This document shows positions 45,086 to 53,483 of a stretch of DNA of 64,000 nt, piece after piece (position 1 is the stretch's first letter; each line of letters starts with the position of its first letter). Source of the DNA: Bacteroidales bacterium UBA1680 (GTDB lineage: Bacteria; Bacteroidota; Bacteroidia; Bacteroidales; UBA932); the NCBI GenBank assembly GCA_002320605.1, contig DCKG01000032.1:1583-65582 (forward strand), given 5' to 3'. The position numbers and the translations under genes are program-made. The notes beneath the pieces were generated by a model that saw only the letters and a program-made list of their open reading frames with translations, was not told the DNA's origin and made no database searches.

Positions 45086-45093
45086 CAAATATA
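45086..45093 (-). promoter_or_regulatory. -7 element of the HAD-sigma operon
   Basis: The minus strand reads TATATTTG, a full -7 match, 46 bases before the HAD start codon. No strong -33 was found at the ideal spacing. Confidence 0.5.
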
Positions 45094-45106
45094 GCACAAA
45101 ATGTGA

Positions 45107-45136
45107 TTTGTTTTTAAATTCAAAACCTTAATTTTG
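45107..45136 (+). promoter_or_regulatory. Promoter of the second acyl-CoA synthetase
   Basis: TTTG at 45107-45110, an 18-base spacer and TAATTTTG at 45129-45136. The spacing is slightly short, but both boxes match. The ATG follows 39 bases later. Confidence 0.6.
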
Positions 45137-45175
45137 CATGCGACGAAATTACAAAAGGATTTAACGATTTAATAT

Positions 45176-46819
45176 ATGCAGCATTATTTAGCCAGGCTCC
45201 AGAATGCCACGAGGAATTATTGGAACAAATCTGCGTTGAACACCCTGGATGGAGAGTCGTTCACGTATGGTCAGATGGCCGTTCTGATAGAGAAATTTCA
45301 TCTGCTCTTCGAGAAGGCGGGATTCAAGAAAGGCGACCATATTGCTCTCTGGGCGAAGAACAGTGCAAGATGGGGGATGGCCTATCTGGCCATCAACACT
45401 TACGAAACCGTGGTGGTTCCTCTTCTTGCCGACTTCACGCCGGACGGCGTGGAGAGGCTGATAGACCATTCCGACAGCGAGGCTATCTTCATTAATGGAG
45501 ACAAATGGAAGCAGCTCCACAATGAGAATCTGCCAAAGATTAGGCTGGTGGTGAATCCTGACGACCTGAATATATTATATTGCGATATCCCGGGCGTGGA
45601 AGAATTCTGGAGCCGCATCGATGAAGAAATGGAGGAGAGGCATCCAGACGGCTTCAATCCGGAAGACGTGGTCTACCCGACGGACAATCTGGATGACCTT
45701 GCGGTCATCAGTTACACATCCGGCTCCACGGGAAATCCGAAAGGCGTCATGCTAACGTACAGGAACTTTTCTGCTACCATTGAGTTCAGCCAGAAGCACA
45801 GGCCGGCGAATGACACTTTCAAAATGGTCTCGATGCTGCCTATGGCGCACATGTACGGGCTTGTGATAGAATTCATCTATCCTCTCTGCAATGGGGCGGC
45901 TATTTATTGGCTGGCAAAGGCTCCTACTCCTACGACGCTAATCGATGCCTTCCACAGGGTGAGACCTTATCTACTCATCACAGTCCCCCTGGTGATGGAG
46001 AAGATATTCAAAGCGAAAATCAAGCCCGTCCTGGACAAACCTTCGATGAAGGTGTTATGCGCCATTCCTGGCATAAGGAATATAATATTCAAGAAAATTT
46101 GCACCGGCCTAGAAGAGGCTTTCGGTGGCAATGTGATTGAGTTCATTCTTGGAGGAGCAGCTGTTAATCCAGAGATAGAAAAATGGTTCAAGAGAATCAA
46201 ATTGCCTTATCTGGTAGGCTACGGGATGACAGAGGCCACGCCGCTGCTGGCGTACGAATCGAGCGATAAGTATGTCGCCGGCTCTTGCGGAAAGCCTGTT
46301 GACTGCGCTACCGTGAGAATCGACTCTGATGATCCTCTGCACATCGTAGGCGAGATTCAGGCAAAAGGAGACAATATCTGCATTGGCTACTATAAGAATC
46401 CAGAGGCTTCCGAGAACGCTTTCACAGACGATGGCTATCTGAGGACGGGTGACCTGGGCCTGTTCGATGAGCAAGGCAACTTGTTCATCAAGGGACGTAT
46501 TAAATCGATGATCCTTACCGCAAATGGACAGAACGTTTATCCAGAAGAAGTTGAGGCGGAACTGGATAACCTGAAATATGTCGCAGAGTCGCTGGTAGTA
46601 GATCGGTCTTCGCATCTCGTTGCGTTGGTTTACCTTAATGGGGATGCCGTGAAGAAAGATGGATTGATGCTGGAGGACATCTCGGACCTCCCGCAGAGGA
46701 TTCAGTCTGCCGTAAACAAGCGCTTGCCGAATTACAGCCAGATATCCAAGGTGGAAATCGTTGACAAGCCATTCGAGAAGACACCAAAGATGTCCATCAA
46801 GCGTTTCCTGTACAAATAG
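45176..46819 (+). CDS. AMP-dependent acyl-CoA synthetase (long-chain fatty acid ligase type), second copy
   Basis: This 547-aa adenylate-forming enzyme has the nucleotide loop SYTSGSTGNPKG (about 178-189), YGMTEATPLL, GYLRTGDLG and the C-terminal catalytic-lysine region ending KTPKMSIKRFLYK. It resembles the synthetase at 1346-3001 in architecture and in its C-terminal IKRFLYK. Unlike that copy it stands alone under its own promoter. It should activate free fatty acids for lipid synthesis or turnover. Confidence 0.87.
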   Translation: MQHYLARLQNATRNYWNKSALNTLDGESFTYGQMAVLIEKFHLLFEKAGFKKGDHIALWAKNSARWGMAYLAINTYETVVVPLLADFTPDGVERLIDHSDSEAIFINGDKWKQLHNENLPKIRLVVNPDDLNILYCDIPGVEEFWSRIDEEMEERHPDGFNPEDVVYPTDNLDDLAVISYTSGSTGNPKGVMLTYRNFSATIEFSQKHRPANDTFKMVSMLPMAHMYGLVIEFIYPLCNGAAIYWLAKAPTPTTLIDAFHRVRPYLLITVPLVMEKIFKAKIKPVLDKPSMKVLCAIPGIRNIIFKKICTGLEEAFGGNVIEFILGGAAVNPEIEKWFKRIKLPYLVGYGMTEATPLLAYESSDKYVAGSCGKPVDCATVRIDSDDPLHIVGEIQAKGDNICIGYYKNPEASENAFTDDGYLRTGDLGLFDEQGNLFIKGRIKSMILTANGQNVYPEEVEAELDNLKYVAESLVVDRSSHLVALVYLNGDAVKKDGLMLEDISDLPQRIQSAVNKRLPNYSQISKVEIVDKPFEKTPKMSIKRFLYK

Positions 46820-46913
46820 TGACAATTTGTCAGCATATTCCGGACTGGAACATAATTTGACTTCGATGCCATAGATCCTGGCTGGTGCCAGAAATGACAA
46901 AAAATATTTAGAT

Positions 46914-48956
46914 ATGGCAGAGAAGAAAGATAATGAAACCCTAGAGAAGGGACGCATCGGGGTGACTACAGAGAATATATTCCCTGTAATCAAACAGTTC
47001 CTGTATTCAGACCATGAGATATTCCTGCGGGAGATCGTGGCAAACGCCGTAGACGCCACGCAGAAGATGAAGGCGATTGCCTCTAGCGGGGAATTCAAAG
47101 GCGAGACAGGAGACCTGAAGGTCAGGATTGAACTGGATGAGGCTGCTAAAACCCTGAAAGTGATTGATGACGGCGTCGGAATGACTGAGGAAGAGGTTGA
47201 CAAATACATCAACCAGATTGCATTCTCTTCCGCAGGCGAATTCCTTGAGAAATATAAGGATCAGAATATCATCGGGCACTTTGGTCTCGGATTCTATTCT
47301 GCGTTCATGGTGTCCGGGAAAGTGACCATCGAAACCCTCTCTTGGAAAGAAGGCTCGAAGGCTGTCATGTGGTCATGCGATGGCAACCCTGAGTACGAAA
47401 TGAAGCCTTGCGACAAGGCCGATAGGGGCACCGTCGTTACACTTTATTTCGATGACGACTCAGCTAAGGATTATGGAACGAAAGGTAAGATAGAGCAGTT
47501 GTTGAAGAAATATTGCAAATTCATGCCGGTTCCGATCGTCTATGGCAAGCAGCAGGAATGGAAAGACGGGAAATATGTGGACACCGAAAAGGACAACATC
47601 ATCAATGACGTCGAACCTCTTTGGATCCGCAAGCCATCAGAACTGAAAGAAGAGGACTACATGAAGTTCTACAGGGCTCTTTATCCGATGAAGGAAGAAC
47701 CTCTGTTCTATATTCATTTGAACGTGGATTATCCTTTTAACCTGACAGGAATCCTCTATTTCCCTAAAATCAAGGACAGGGTTGCCATCGAGAGGAATAA
47801 CATCCAGCTCTATTGCAACCAGATGTTCGTGACCGACCACGTGGACAACATAGTGCCGGACTTCATGACACTTCTGCACGGCGTGATTGATTCTCCTGAC
47901 ATTCCTCTGAACGTGTCCAGAAGCTATCTGCAGAACGATGAGAACGTGAAGAAAATCTCCTCCTACATCACTAAGAAAGTGGCTGACAGGCTGGAGGAAA
48001 TATTCAAGAATGACCGCAAGTCATGGGAAGAGAAATGGGACAACCTGAAGCTGTTCATCGAATATGGAATGCTGAGCGACGAGAAGTTCTGCGAGAGGGC
48101 TCTTAAGTTCGCCCTTTTCAAGAACACCGATGGGAAATATTTCGCATTCGACGATTACCGCAAGGCGATAGAAGGGGAGCAGACCGACAAAGACAAGAAG
48201 GTGGTTTATCTCTATGCCACTAACGTGAATGAGCAATATTCCTACATAGAGGCAGCGAAGAACAAGGGCTACGACGTGCTGCTGATGGACTGCGAGCTGG
48301 ATGCTCATTATGTGAATATGCTGGAACAGAAGATTCCGGACAGCCGTTTCGCAAGGGTCGACTCCGATTCTGCCGACAACCTCATCGTGAAGGAAGACAA
48401 GCCGAAGCCTCAGATGGCAGACTTAGACAAGGAGGACTTGAATACCATCTTCAAGGCCGTGCTGCCTGACGAAAATGAATATTATGTCCAGCCAGACAAC
48501 TTGGGCGAGAATGCTGCTCCTATACTCATCACCCAGAGCGAATTCATGCGTCGCTGGAGAGAGATGAGCGCACTTGGCGGAGGCCTCAATTTCTATGGAG
48601 AGTCGAAACCATCCTACAATATCGTAGTAAATATGGAGAACCCTCTCGTTGCCCAGCTTTGGAACAAGGAAAAGGCGGAGGTGCCAGCTCTTGACCCTAA
48701 GGATGTCGAGATTCCGGAGGTGAAGAAAGACGCAACCGAGGAAGAGAAGAAGGCTGCGGAGGATGCCAAAAAGGCTGCTGACGAGAAGAAAACTGCCCAC
48801 AAAGAGGCCCTGGAAGACCTTGCGAGGAAAGATGAAGTCCTGAGGCAAATTACCGATCTCGCTCTCCTTTCCAACGGAATGCTGAAAGGAAAAGCCCTTG
48901 CGAATTTTATTGACAGGAGCCAAAAAGTCGTAAAAGAGGCTTATCTGAGCAAGTAA
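46914..48956 (+). CDS. htpG: Molecular chaperone HtpG (Hsp90)
   Basis: The 680-aa Hsp90 has the GHKL N-domain (IFLREIVANAVDA, DDGVGMT, GHFGLGFYSAFM), a middle domain with NVSRSYLQND, and a C-terminal dimerisation domain. NAVDA replaces the usual NASDA. A Lys/Glu/Ala-rich insert of about 50 residues (about 589-641) interrupts the C-terminal domain; inserts of this kind are known in Bacteroidetes HtpG. The 94-base upstream gap holds the palindrome TGACAATTTGTCA directly after the previous stop codon. No CIRCE element is present. Confidence 0.94.
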   Translation: MAEKKDNETLEKGRIGVTTENIFPVIKQFLYSDHEIFLREIVANAVDATQKMKAIASSGEFKGETGDLKVRIELDEAAKTLKVIDDGVGMTEEEVDKYINQIAFSSAGEFLEKYKDQNIIGHFGLGFYSAFMVSGKVTIETLSWKEGSKAVMWSCDGNPEYEMKPCDKADRGTVVTLYFDDDSAKDYGTKGKIEQLLKKYCKFMPVPIVYGKQQEWKDGKYVDTEKDNIINDVEPLWIRKPSELKEEDYMKFYRALYPMKEEPLFYIHLNVDYPFNLTGILYFPKIKDRVAIERNNIQLYCNQMFVTDHVDNIVPDFMTLLHGVIDSPDIPLNVSRSYLQNDENVKKISSYITKKVADRLEEIFKNDRKSWEEKWDNLKLFIEYGMLSDEKFCERALKFALFKNTDGKYFAFDDYRKAIEGEQTDKDKKVVYLYATNVNEQYSYIEAAKNKGYDVLLMDCELDAHYVNMLEQKIPDSRFARVDSDSADNLIVKEDKPKPQMADLDKEDLNTIFKAVLPDENEYYVQPDNLGENAAPILITQSEFMRRWREMSALGGGLNFYGESKPSYNIVVNMENPLVAQLWNKEKAEVPALDPKDVEIPEVKKDATEEEKKAAEDAKKAADEKKTAHKEALEDLARKDEVLRQITDLALLSNGMLKGKALANFIDRSQKVVKEAYLSK

Positions 48957-48957
48957 A

Positions 48958-48990
48958 TTTGGTTTTCTTCCGAAAAATTGCGTACTTTTG
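48958..48990 (+). promoter_or_regulatory. Promoter that fixes the start of the next gene
   Basis: TTTG at 48958-48961, a 21-base spacer and TACTTTTG at 48983-48990. Transcription would start near 48997, which rules out an in-frame TTG at 48978 and supports the ATG at 49014. Confidence 0.6.
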
Positions 48991-49013
48991 CACGTTATAA
49001 CCAATTGTACGCA

Positions 49014-49487
49014 ATGCCAGAAGCACATTCCGAATATCCGCTCGACCCGGAGAAGGTGTATCTTTCCATGGATGAGCTGACTTTGCAGACGGATGAGGGT
49101 CCTAAGACTCTCAGACTGGGTGCGTGGCTGAATCACGACCCTGTGCGAATACACAAGATGATCGTGAGAGACAAAACCCTCCAGGTGGATCAGATAGAGA
49201 TTTACGCTCCTCTGATGAGCAAGCTCCGCAGGGCTGACCAGGAATATTACCGAAGGTTCATGGGACTTAACGTTACCATCGATTTCCCCGGCTTCGATTC
49301 AGACATATTGGCGAAAATTCCTTTCGAGAACGACCCCGTCGGCTTCTACAAATGGTGGCGTAAAGGGAAGCGCGAAAGCAAGGTATACCTGTCAAAGGTT
49401 AACCAGTATAAGCTGTTTCAGAAAGTGGCCCTGATGGATCCGAAAATCATGCTGAAGAAAGACTTGGATTTCCTTAAGAATTTCTGA
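49014..49487 (+). CDS. Hypothetical cytoplasmic protein
   Basis: This 157-aa protein has no signal peptide or membrane segment. It is rich in charged residues, with a lysine-rich C-terminal part (WWRKGKRESKVYLSKVNQYK). I do not recognise a family. A likely alpha/beta start (PEKVYLSMDELTLQTDEG) is followed by a conserved-looking RIHKMIVRDK segment. The start is set by the promoter just upstream. It ends four bases before the LRR gene, so both are probably expressed together. Confidence 0.7.
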   Translation: MPEAHSEYPLDPEKVYLSMDELTLQTDEGPKTLRLGAWLNHDPVRIHKMIVRDKTLQVDQIEIYAPLMSKLRRADQEYYRRFMGLNVTIDFPGFDSDILAKIPFENDPVGFYKWWRKGKRESKVYLSKVNQYKLFQKVALMDPKIMLKKDLDFLKNF

Positions 49488-49491
49488 AACC

Positions 49492-50193
49492 ATGGCCGAC
49501 GACTGGAAACAATTGTTCTCTTTAAACACGGCTCCTTCCGAGAAGGAAAGGAATTTGGACGTGTGGGACGATGAGAACTGCTGTAATTATTCTGTCGACG
49601 GCTCGAAACTTCTGGAGGCGTACAACTTTCCTGGAACCGTTCATGTAAAAGAAGGCACTCAAGTAATCTGCGACGAGGCTTTCGCTTTTCAGAACTACAT
49701 GGCTGAGGACCGGAGAGCTGGGGAGCGTATCCCTGAAGATGAGAGAGTTTCTTACCTAGATAAAATCTTCCTGCCATCGAGCGTGACTCACATAGGAGCC
49801 GCCGCATTCAGGGAGTGCGGCTGGATGAAGAGCATCCGCCTGCCAAAATCGTTGAAGGTGATTGGCGAGGATGCCTTTTTCGGCTGCTGGCAATTGCGGA
49901 GCATAGCTCTTCCTGCGGCGACGCTGGTCATCGGGGATGGAGCCTTCGCTGAATGCTTCGAGCTTTCGAAAGTGCGCTTGAACAAAGGCCTGAGGGCAAT
50001 AGGGGCAGATTCTTTCTACTATTGCGAGTCTCTGACGGAAATATATTTGCCGTCTTCTCTAGAATTCATTGGCAGCAATGCTTTCATGGGCGCGAAGCAT
50101 CTGAAAACTATATTCGTGGCCCCATCGGCAAGGCAGAGAATAGCTGCCATGCTGCCACCAACCCTAGTTAAGAAAATCAAGAATGTTAAATGA
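49492..50193 (+). CDS. BspA-type leucine-rich repeat protein
   Basis: The protein (233 aa) consists mostly of LRR_5 repeats of about 23 residues from about residue 85 onward, with the pattern IGEDAFFGCWQLRSIALPA, IGDGAFAECFELSKVRLNK, IGADSFYYCESLTEIYLPS and IGSNAFMGAKHLKTIFV. There is no signal peptide, so this is a cytoplasmic member, unlike the surface BspA adhesins. Function is unknown; such repeats usually bind protein. It shares a promoter with the preceding hypothetical gene and overlaps the next short frame by four bases (ATGA). Confidence 0.8.
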   Translation: MADDWKQLFSLNTAPSEKERNLDVWDDENCCNYSVDGSKLLEAYNFPGTVHVKEGTQVICDEAFAFQNYMAEDRRAGERIPEDERVSYLDKIFLPSSVTHIGAAAFRECGWMKSIRLPKSLKVIGEDAFFGCWQLRSIALPAATLVIGDGAFAECFELSKVRLNKGLRAIGADSFYYCESLTEIYLPSSLEFIGSNAFMGAKHLKTIFVAPSARQRIAAMLPPTLVKKIKNVK

Positions 50194-50372
50194 GTCCGGA
50201 AGCCCAAGATGTCAGGAATGTCATCATGAACCTTTCAGGGGTATATTCTTTTATGAATATGCCTCAGGGAGTCAAAATAGACGGCACCGACATTGAAGGC
50301 TGTTCCTCCTATTGCGATTCGTCCGCCGAGGTTCAGATAAAGTCCCGAATGGCGGCTGGGTCAGGGCAGTGA
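50190..50372 (+). pseudogene. Truncated gene remnant (possible N-terminal part of a UPF0489/arginase-like protein)
   Basis: A 60-codon frame starts in an ATGA overlap with the LRR gene. It reads like the start of a real protein, with MNLSGVYSF and DIEGCSSYCDSS, and stops abruptly. The segment GTDIEGCSSYC followed by a charged helix vaguely recalls Bacteroidales arginase-like UPF0489 proteins, in which a GNYHY-type motif follows; that continuation is not present in any frame here. The likeliest reading is a gene whose 3' part was deleted when the downstream region was rearranged. The assignment is weak. Confidence 0.35.
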
Positions 50373-50439
50373 TGGACAACCCTTATTCAAGGAAAAGGAC
50401 TGGGAGGTCAATTCCTGTACTAATATGGAACTTTTTGCT

Positions 50440-50447
50440 TATATTTG
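50440..50447 (+). promoter_or_regulatory. -7 element of the FGE-type lipoprotein gene
   Basis: TATATTTG is a full -7 match 23 bases before the ATG at 50471. The -33 region is not obvious. Confidence 0.5.
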
Positions 50448-50470
50448 TTTACTATTCAAAAGCCAAGGAA

Positions 50471-51919
50471 ATGAATAAATTTCTCGTCATGTCGGCAATA
50501 GCCGTTGCCAGTCTTGCGGCAGTTTCTTGCAAGCCTACGGTCAAGGCTCCGCAAAAGCCTGATTACCAGATGAGTTACACAGTCGGTGACGTCACATTCG
50601 AGATGACGAAGATGCCGGCTGGTTTCTTTAAGATGGGCATGTCCTCTGACAATCGGAAGAAAGTGGACGACAGCTATGTGAGGGAAGTGGCTTTGGATGG
50701 TTTCGTAATCAGTGCTCCAGTGACCAATGCCTTATGGAAAGCGGTAATGGGAGACAATAGAGCTGGCAAGCCGGAAGCGCCCGTGGACATGGTCTCTTGG
50801 GCCGACATCCAGAAGTTCATGGCTAAGCTGAACAAGATTACCGGCAAGGTTTTCCTGCTCCCTGACGAGGCTCAGTGGGAATACGCTTCTGGAGTGGAGG
50901 ATTTCGGAAGAGCCCTTGGGAAGAGGTCTGAATGGTGCCTGGACAGTTATGTCTCGCCAGATGAACTTCGAAGTGCTCAGAAGGAATCCATGACCGGAGG
51001 TCTGCTATGTAATCCGGCTCCGGAGGAAAAAGGTGACGAGAAGGTTATCAGGACCATTGCCGCTAGAATGCCATTGGAGATGCATACCCGAAAGGCAGGG
51101 CTTGGCTTCAGGCTTGTCCAGCCAACAGAGGAAAAATTTTCAGAGGACTTGTTCAATAGCCTCACTGGCGCTGTCCAAGACAGGGAGCCGGTACGCACCT
51201 TGGAAGGCAAGCCCGAGAAATTCACCGTGAACGGGGTAGGGTTCGAGATGGTCAAGGTCGCTGGTGGAACGTTCATGATGGGATTCAGCGAGAAAGACTT
51301 GCCTTTCGAGAAATTCAATGTCCCGGAGAATGAAAAGAATGCACATGAGGTGACGCTCGACGATTTTGAAATCGGCAAGACCGAGGTCACTGCAGCCCTT
51401 TGGAAAGCAGTGATGGGCAGCCTGCCGTACTTGAACGACCCCGAAGACCTTCAGAAACCTGTAGGCAACGTCTCTTGGTTTGACTGCAAGCAGTTCATTC
51501 TAAGACTTAATTCACTTACGGGAAGGAAATTCTGCCTTCCTACCGAGGCGGAATGGGAATATGCCGCCAGAGGCGGAAAACTTTCGAAGCATAGTGGATT
51601 CAGCGGCTCGAACGATGCTGGCATAGCGATGTGGTTCGTGGATAACGCCAAGATGGAGAAGCACGACGTGGCCACCAAGAAGCCTAACGAGCTGGGAATA
51701 TACGACATGAGCGGCAATGTCTGGGAATGGTGCAATGACTATGGCGAAAATTACGGGAACGATGCACAGACCAATCCTGTAGGTCCCGAGGAGGGGAACA
51801 TGAGGGTTATGAGGGGAGGCAGCTGCGCAAGCAAATGGGATGCATGCCGGATTTCCAACAGATTATTCATCCCGCCTGAGAACATAAAGAGCACCTTTGG
51901 TTTCAGGCTTGCGATTTAA
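50471..51919 (+). CDS. Lipoprotein with two formylglycine-generating-enzyme (SUMF1-like) domains
   Basis: The 482-aa protein has lipobox Cys20 (AAVSCKP). The first FGE-type domain (about 35-225) is short and lacks the GNVWEW block. The second (about 250-482) is complete, with MVKVAGGTFMMG, LPTEAEWEYAARGG, MSGNVWEWCNDYG and the C-terminal RVMRGGSC...GFRLAI. The second domain keeps the fold, but I do not see the paired active-site cysteines of sulfatase-activating FGEs, so a binding role like that of gliding-motility GldK/J-type proteins is also possible. The start at 50471 follows the promoter and gives a proper signal; no gene partner nearby is a sulfatase. Confidence 0.8.
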   Translation: MNKFLVMSAIAVASLAAVSCKPTVKAPQKPDYQMSYTVGDVTFEMTKMPAGFFKMGMSSDNRKKVDDSYVREVALDGFVISAPVTNALWKAVMGDNRAGKPEAPVDMVSWADIQKFMAKLNKITGKVFLLPDEAQWEYASGVEDFGRALGKRSEWCLDSYVSPDELRSAQKESMTGGLLCNPAPEEKGDEKVIRTIAARMPLEMHTRKAGLGFRLVQPTEEKFSEDLFNSLTGAVQDREPVRTLEGKPEKFTVNGVGFEMVKVAGGTFMMGFSEKDLPFEKFNVPENEKNAHEVTLDDFEIGKTEVTAALWKAVMGSLPYLNDPEDLQKPVGNVSWFDCKQFILRLNSLTGRKFCLPTEAEWEYAARGGKLSKHSGFSGSNDAGIAMWFVDNAKMEKHDVATKKPNELGIYDMSGNVWEWCNDYGENYGNDAQTNPVGPEEGNMRVMRGGSCASKWDACRISNRLFIPPENIKSTFGFRLAI

Positions 51920-51988
51920 TATTTATTGCGGCAATATTTGATTAAATTATTATATTGTTAAACAAATACCTTAATATTCATAAGAATC

Positions 51989-53089
51989 ATGGAAGAAAAC
52001 CTGAAAGTAACGTGCCTGCATGACAAGCATGTCGCTCTGGGAGCAAAGATGAGCCCGTTCGCTGGCTTTGATATGCCAATACAGTACACTTCAATTACGG
52101 AGGAACACAACGCCGTTCGTAATAAGGTAGGGATGTTCGACGTGTCGCATATGGGAGAAGTCTTCATCAGTGGAACGGATTCCACTAAGTTCGTCAATCA
52201 CATATTCACTAATGACGTAAATTCTATCCAGCAAGGACAGATCCTGTATGGGATGATGCTTTATCCTGATGGGGGTACCGTGGATGACTTGCTAGTATAC
52301 AAAGAATTCCAGCCGGATCATTACCTTCTGGTAGTGAATGCCGCGAACATAGATAAAGACTATCAATGGATTCTGGATAATGCCAAAGGTTACGATGTGG
52401 AAATCGTCAATGATTCTCAGAACTGGGGACAGCTTGCCATTCAAGGGCCTGATGCAGAGGCTGTGGTTGAAAAAGTAACAGGTTTGGCAGTTAGCGAGCT
52501 CACGTTCTACACGTTCAATGATTTCGTGGTTGATGGCAAGAGGATCATCATCAGCCGCACTGGCTATACCGGAGAAGACGGATTTGAGATTTACGCTAAT
52601 CCGGACCTAATAAGGAAATATTGGGATGAGTTCATAGACGCAGGCGTGACACCTTGCGGTCTGGGATGTCGCGACACTCTCCGTTTCGAGGCAGGGCTTC
52701 CGCTTTACGGTGACGAGCTCAGCAAGGACATCTCCCCTGTGGTGGCAGGATACTCGATGTTCTGCAAGCTGGACAAGGAAGAATTCATCGGCAAAGATGC
52801 TATAGCCAAGCAGAAAACTGAAGGTGCTCCTATGAAGCTTGTGGGCATCGAGCTGAAAGACAGAGCTGTTCCAAGAGCAGGTTACCCTGTCCTCCTTGCT
52901 GATGGAACCGAGGTCGGTCACGTCACGACTGGCTATCATTCCATAACCCTTGACAAAAGCCTCTGCTATGCTTTAGTCAAAAGGGAGTGCGGAGCTCTCG
53001 GCAATGTGCTTTACGTGCAGATTCGCAAGAAAGTGTTCGAGGGTACGGTGGTTAAGAAAAGATTTTATCAAAGCAACTATAAAAAATAA
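51989..53089 (+). CDS. gcvT: Aminomethyltransferase, glycine cleavage T protein
   Basis: This 366-aa enzyme transfers the methylene group from the lipoyl arm of GcvH to tetrahydrofolate and releases ammonia. Family motifs include FDVSHMGEV, GQILYGMML, the TGYTGEDGFEIY block and the C-terminal GHVTTGYHS. It heads gcvT-gcvH-gcvPA-gcvPB, with gaps of 8, 5 and 4 bases, so the whole cleavage system is one operon. The lipoamide dehydrogenase (L protein) is not in the window. The 69-base upstream gap is too short for a glycine riboswitch, and none is seen. Confidence 0.94.
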   Translation: MEENLKVTCLHDKHVALGAKMSPFAGFDMPIQYTSITEEHNAVRNKVGMFDVSHMGEVFISGTDSTKFVNHIFTNDVNSIQQGQILYGMMLYPDGGTVDDLLVYKEFQPDHYLLVVNAANIDKDYQWILDNAKGYDVEIVNDSQNWGQLAIQGPDAEAVVEKVTGLAVSELTFYTFNDFVVDGKRIIISRTGYTGEDGFEIYANPDLIRKYWDEFIDAGVTPCGLGCRDTLRFEAGLPLYGDELSKDISPVVAGYSMFCKLDKEEFIGKDAIAKQKTEGAPMKLVGIELKDRAVPRAGYPVLLADGTEVGHVTTGYHSITLDKSLCYALVKRECGALGNVLYVQIRKKVFEGTVVKKRFYQSNYKK

Positions 53090-53097
53090 AATTTATC

Positions 53098-53478
53098 ATG
53101 AGCAAGACTATTGAAGGCCTCCATTACAGCGAGGATCACGAGTGGGTAAAGGTTGAGGGTGGCACAGCCCTCATCGGGATAACTGACTTCGCCCAGAGTT
53201 CACTTGGGGACATAACATACGCCGATCTTCCGGAAGCAGGCGATGAGGTGGAAGCAGGCGAAGAATTCGGAGCTTTGGAAAGCGTCAAGGCTTCCAGCGA
53301 GCTGCTTTCTCCAGTTTCCGGCAAAGTTACCGAAGTGAATGCCGACCTTGAGAATGCGCCGGAGAAAATCAATGAAGATCCTTACGGAACCTGGATCATC
53401 AAGGTGGAACTGAGCGATCCTTCCCAGGTTGAATCCCTGATGGATGCCGCTGCTTACGAGGAATTCACAAACAAATAA
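53098..53478 (+). CDS. gcvH: Glycine cleavage system H protein
   Basis: The 126-aa lipoyl carrier has the lipoylation lysine K64 in GALESVKASSELLSPVSG, preceded by the usual YADLPEAGDEV and followed by NADLENAPEKINEDPYG. Length is normal for the family. It shuttles the aminomethyl group between the P, T and L proteins. It lies eight bases after gcvT and five before gcvPA in the same operon. Confidence 0.95.
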   Translation: MSKTIEGLHYSEDHEWVKVEGGTALIGITDFAQSSLGDITYADLPEAGDEVEAGEEFGALESVKASSELLSPVSGKVTEVNADLENAPEKINEDPYGTWIIKVELSDPSQVESLMDAAAYEEFTNK

Positions 53479-53483
53479 AGAGC

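Noticed and set aside
46109..47212. 367-codon minus-strand open frame
   Set aside because: It spans the end of an acyl-CoA synthetase and the start of htpG on the other strand; both of those are conserved, and this frame has no family features.
48978..49013. TTG start extending the hypothetical gene by 12 codons
   Set aside because: The promoter -7 box at 48983-48990 overlaps it, so the codons would lie upstream of transcription.
51920..51988. Glycine riboswitch ahead of gcvT
   Set aside because: The gap is only 69 bases, AT-rich and shows no aptamer-like stems.
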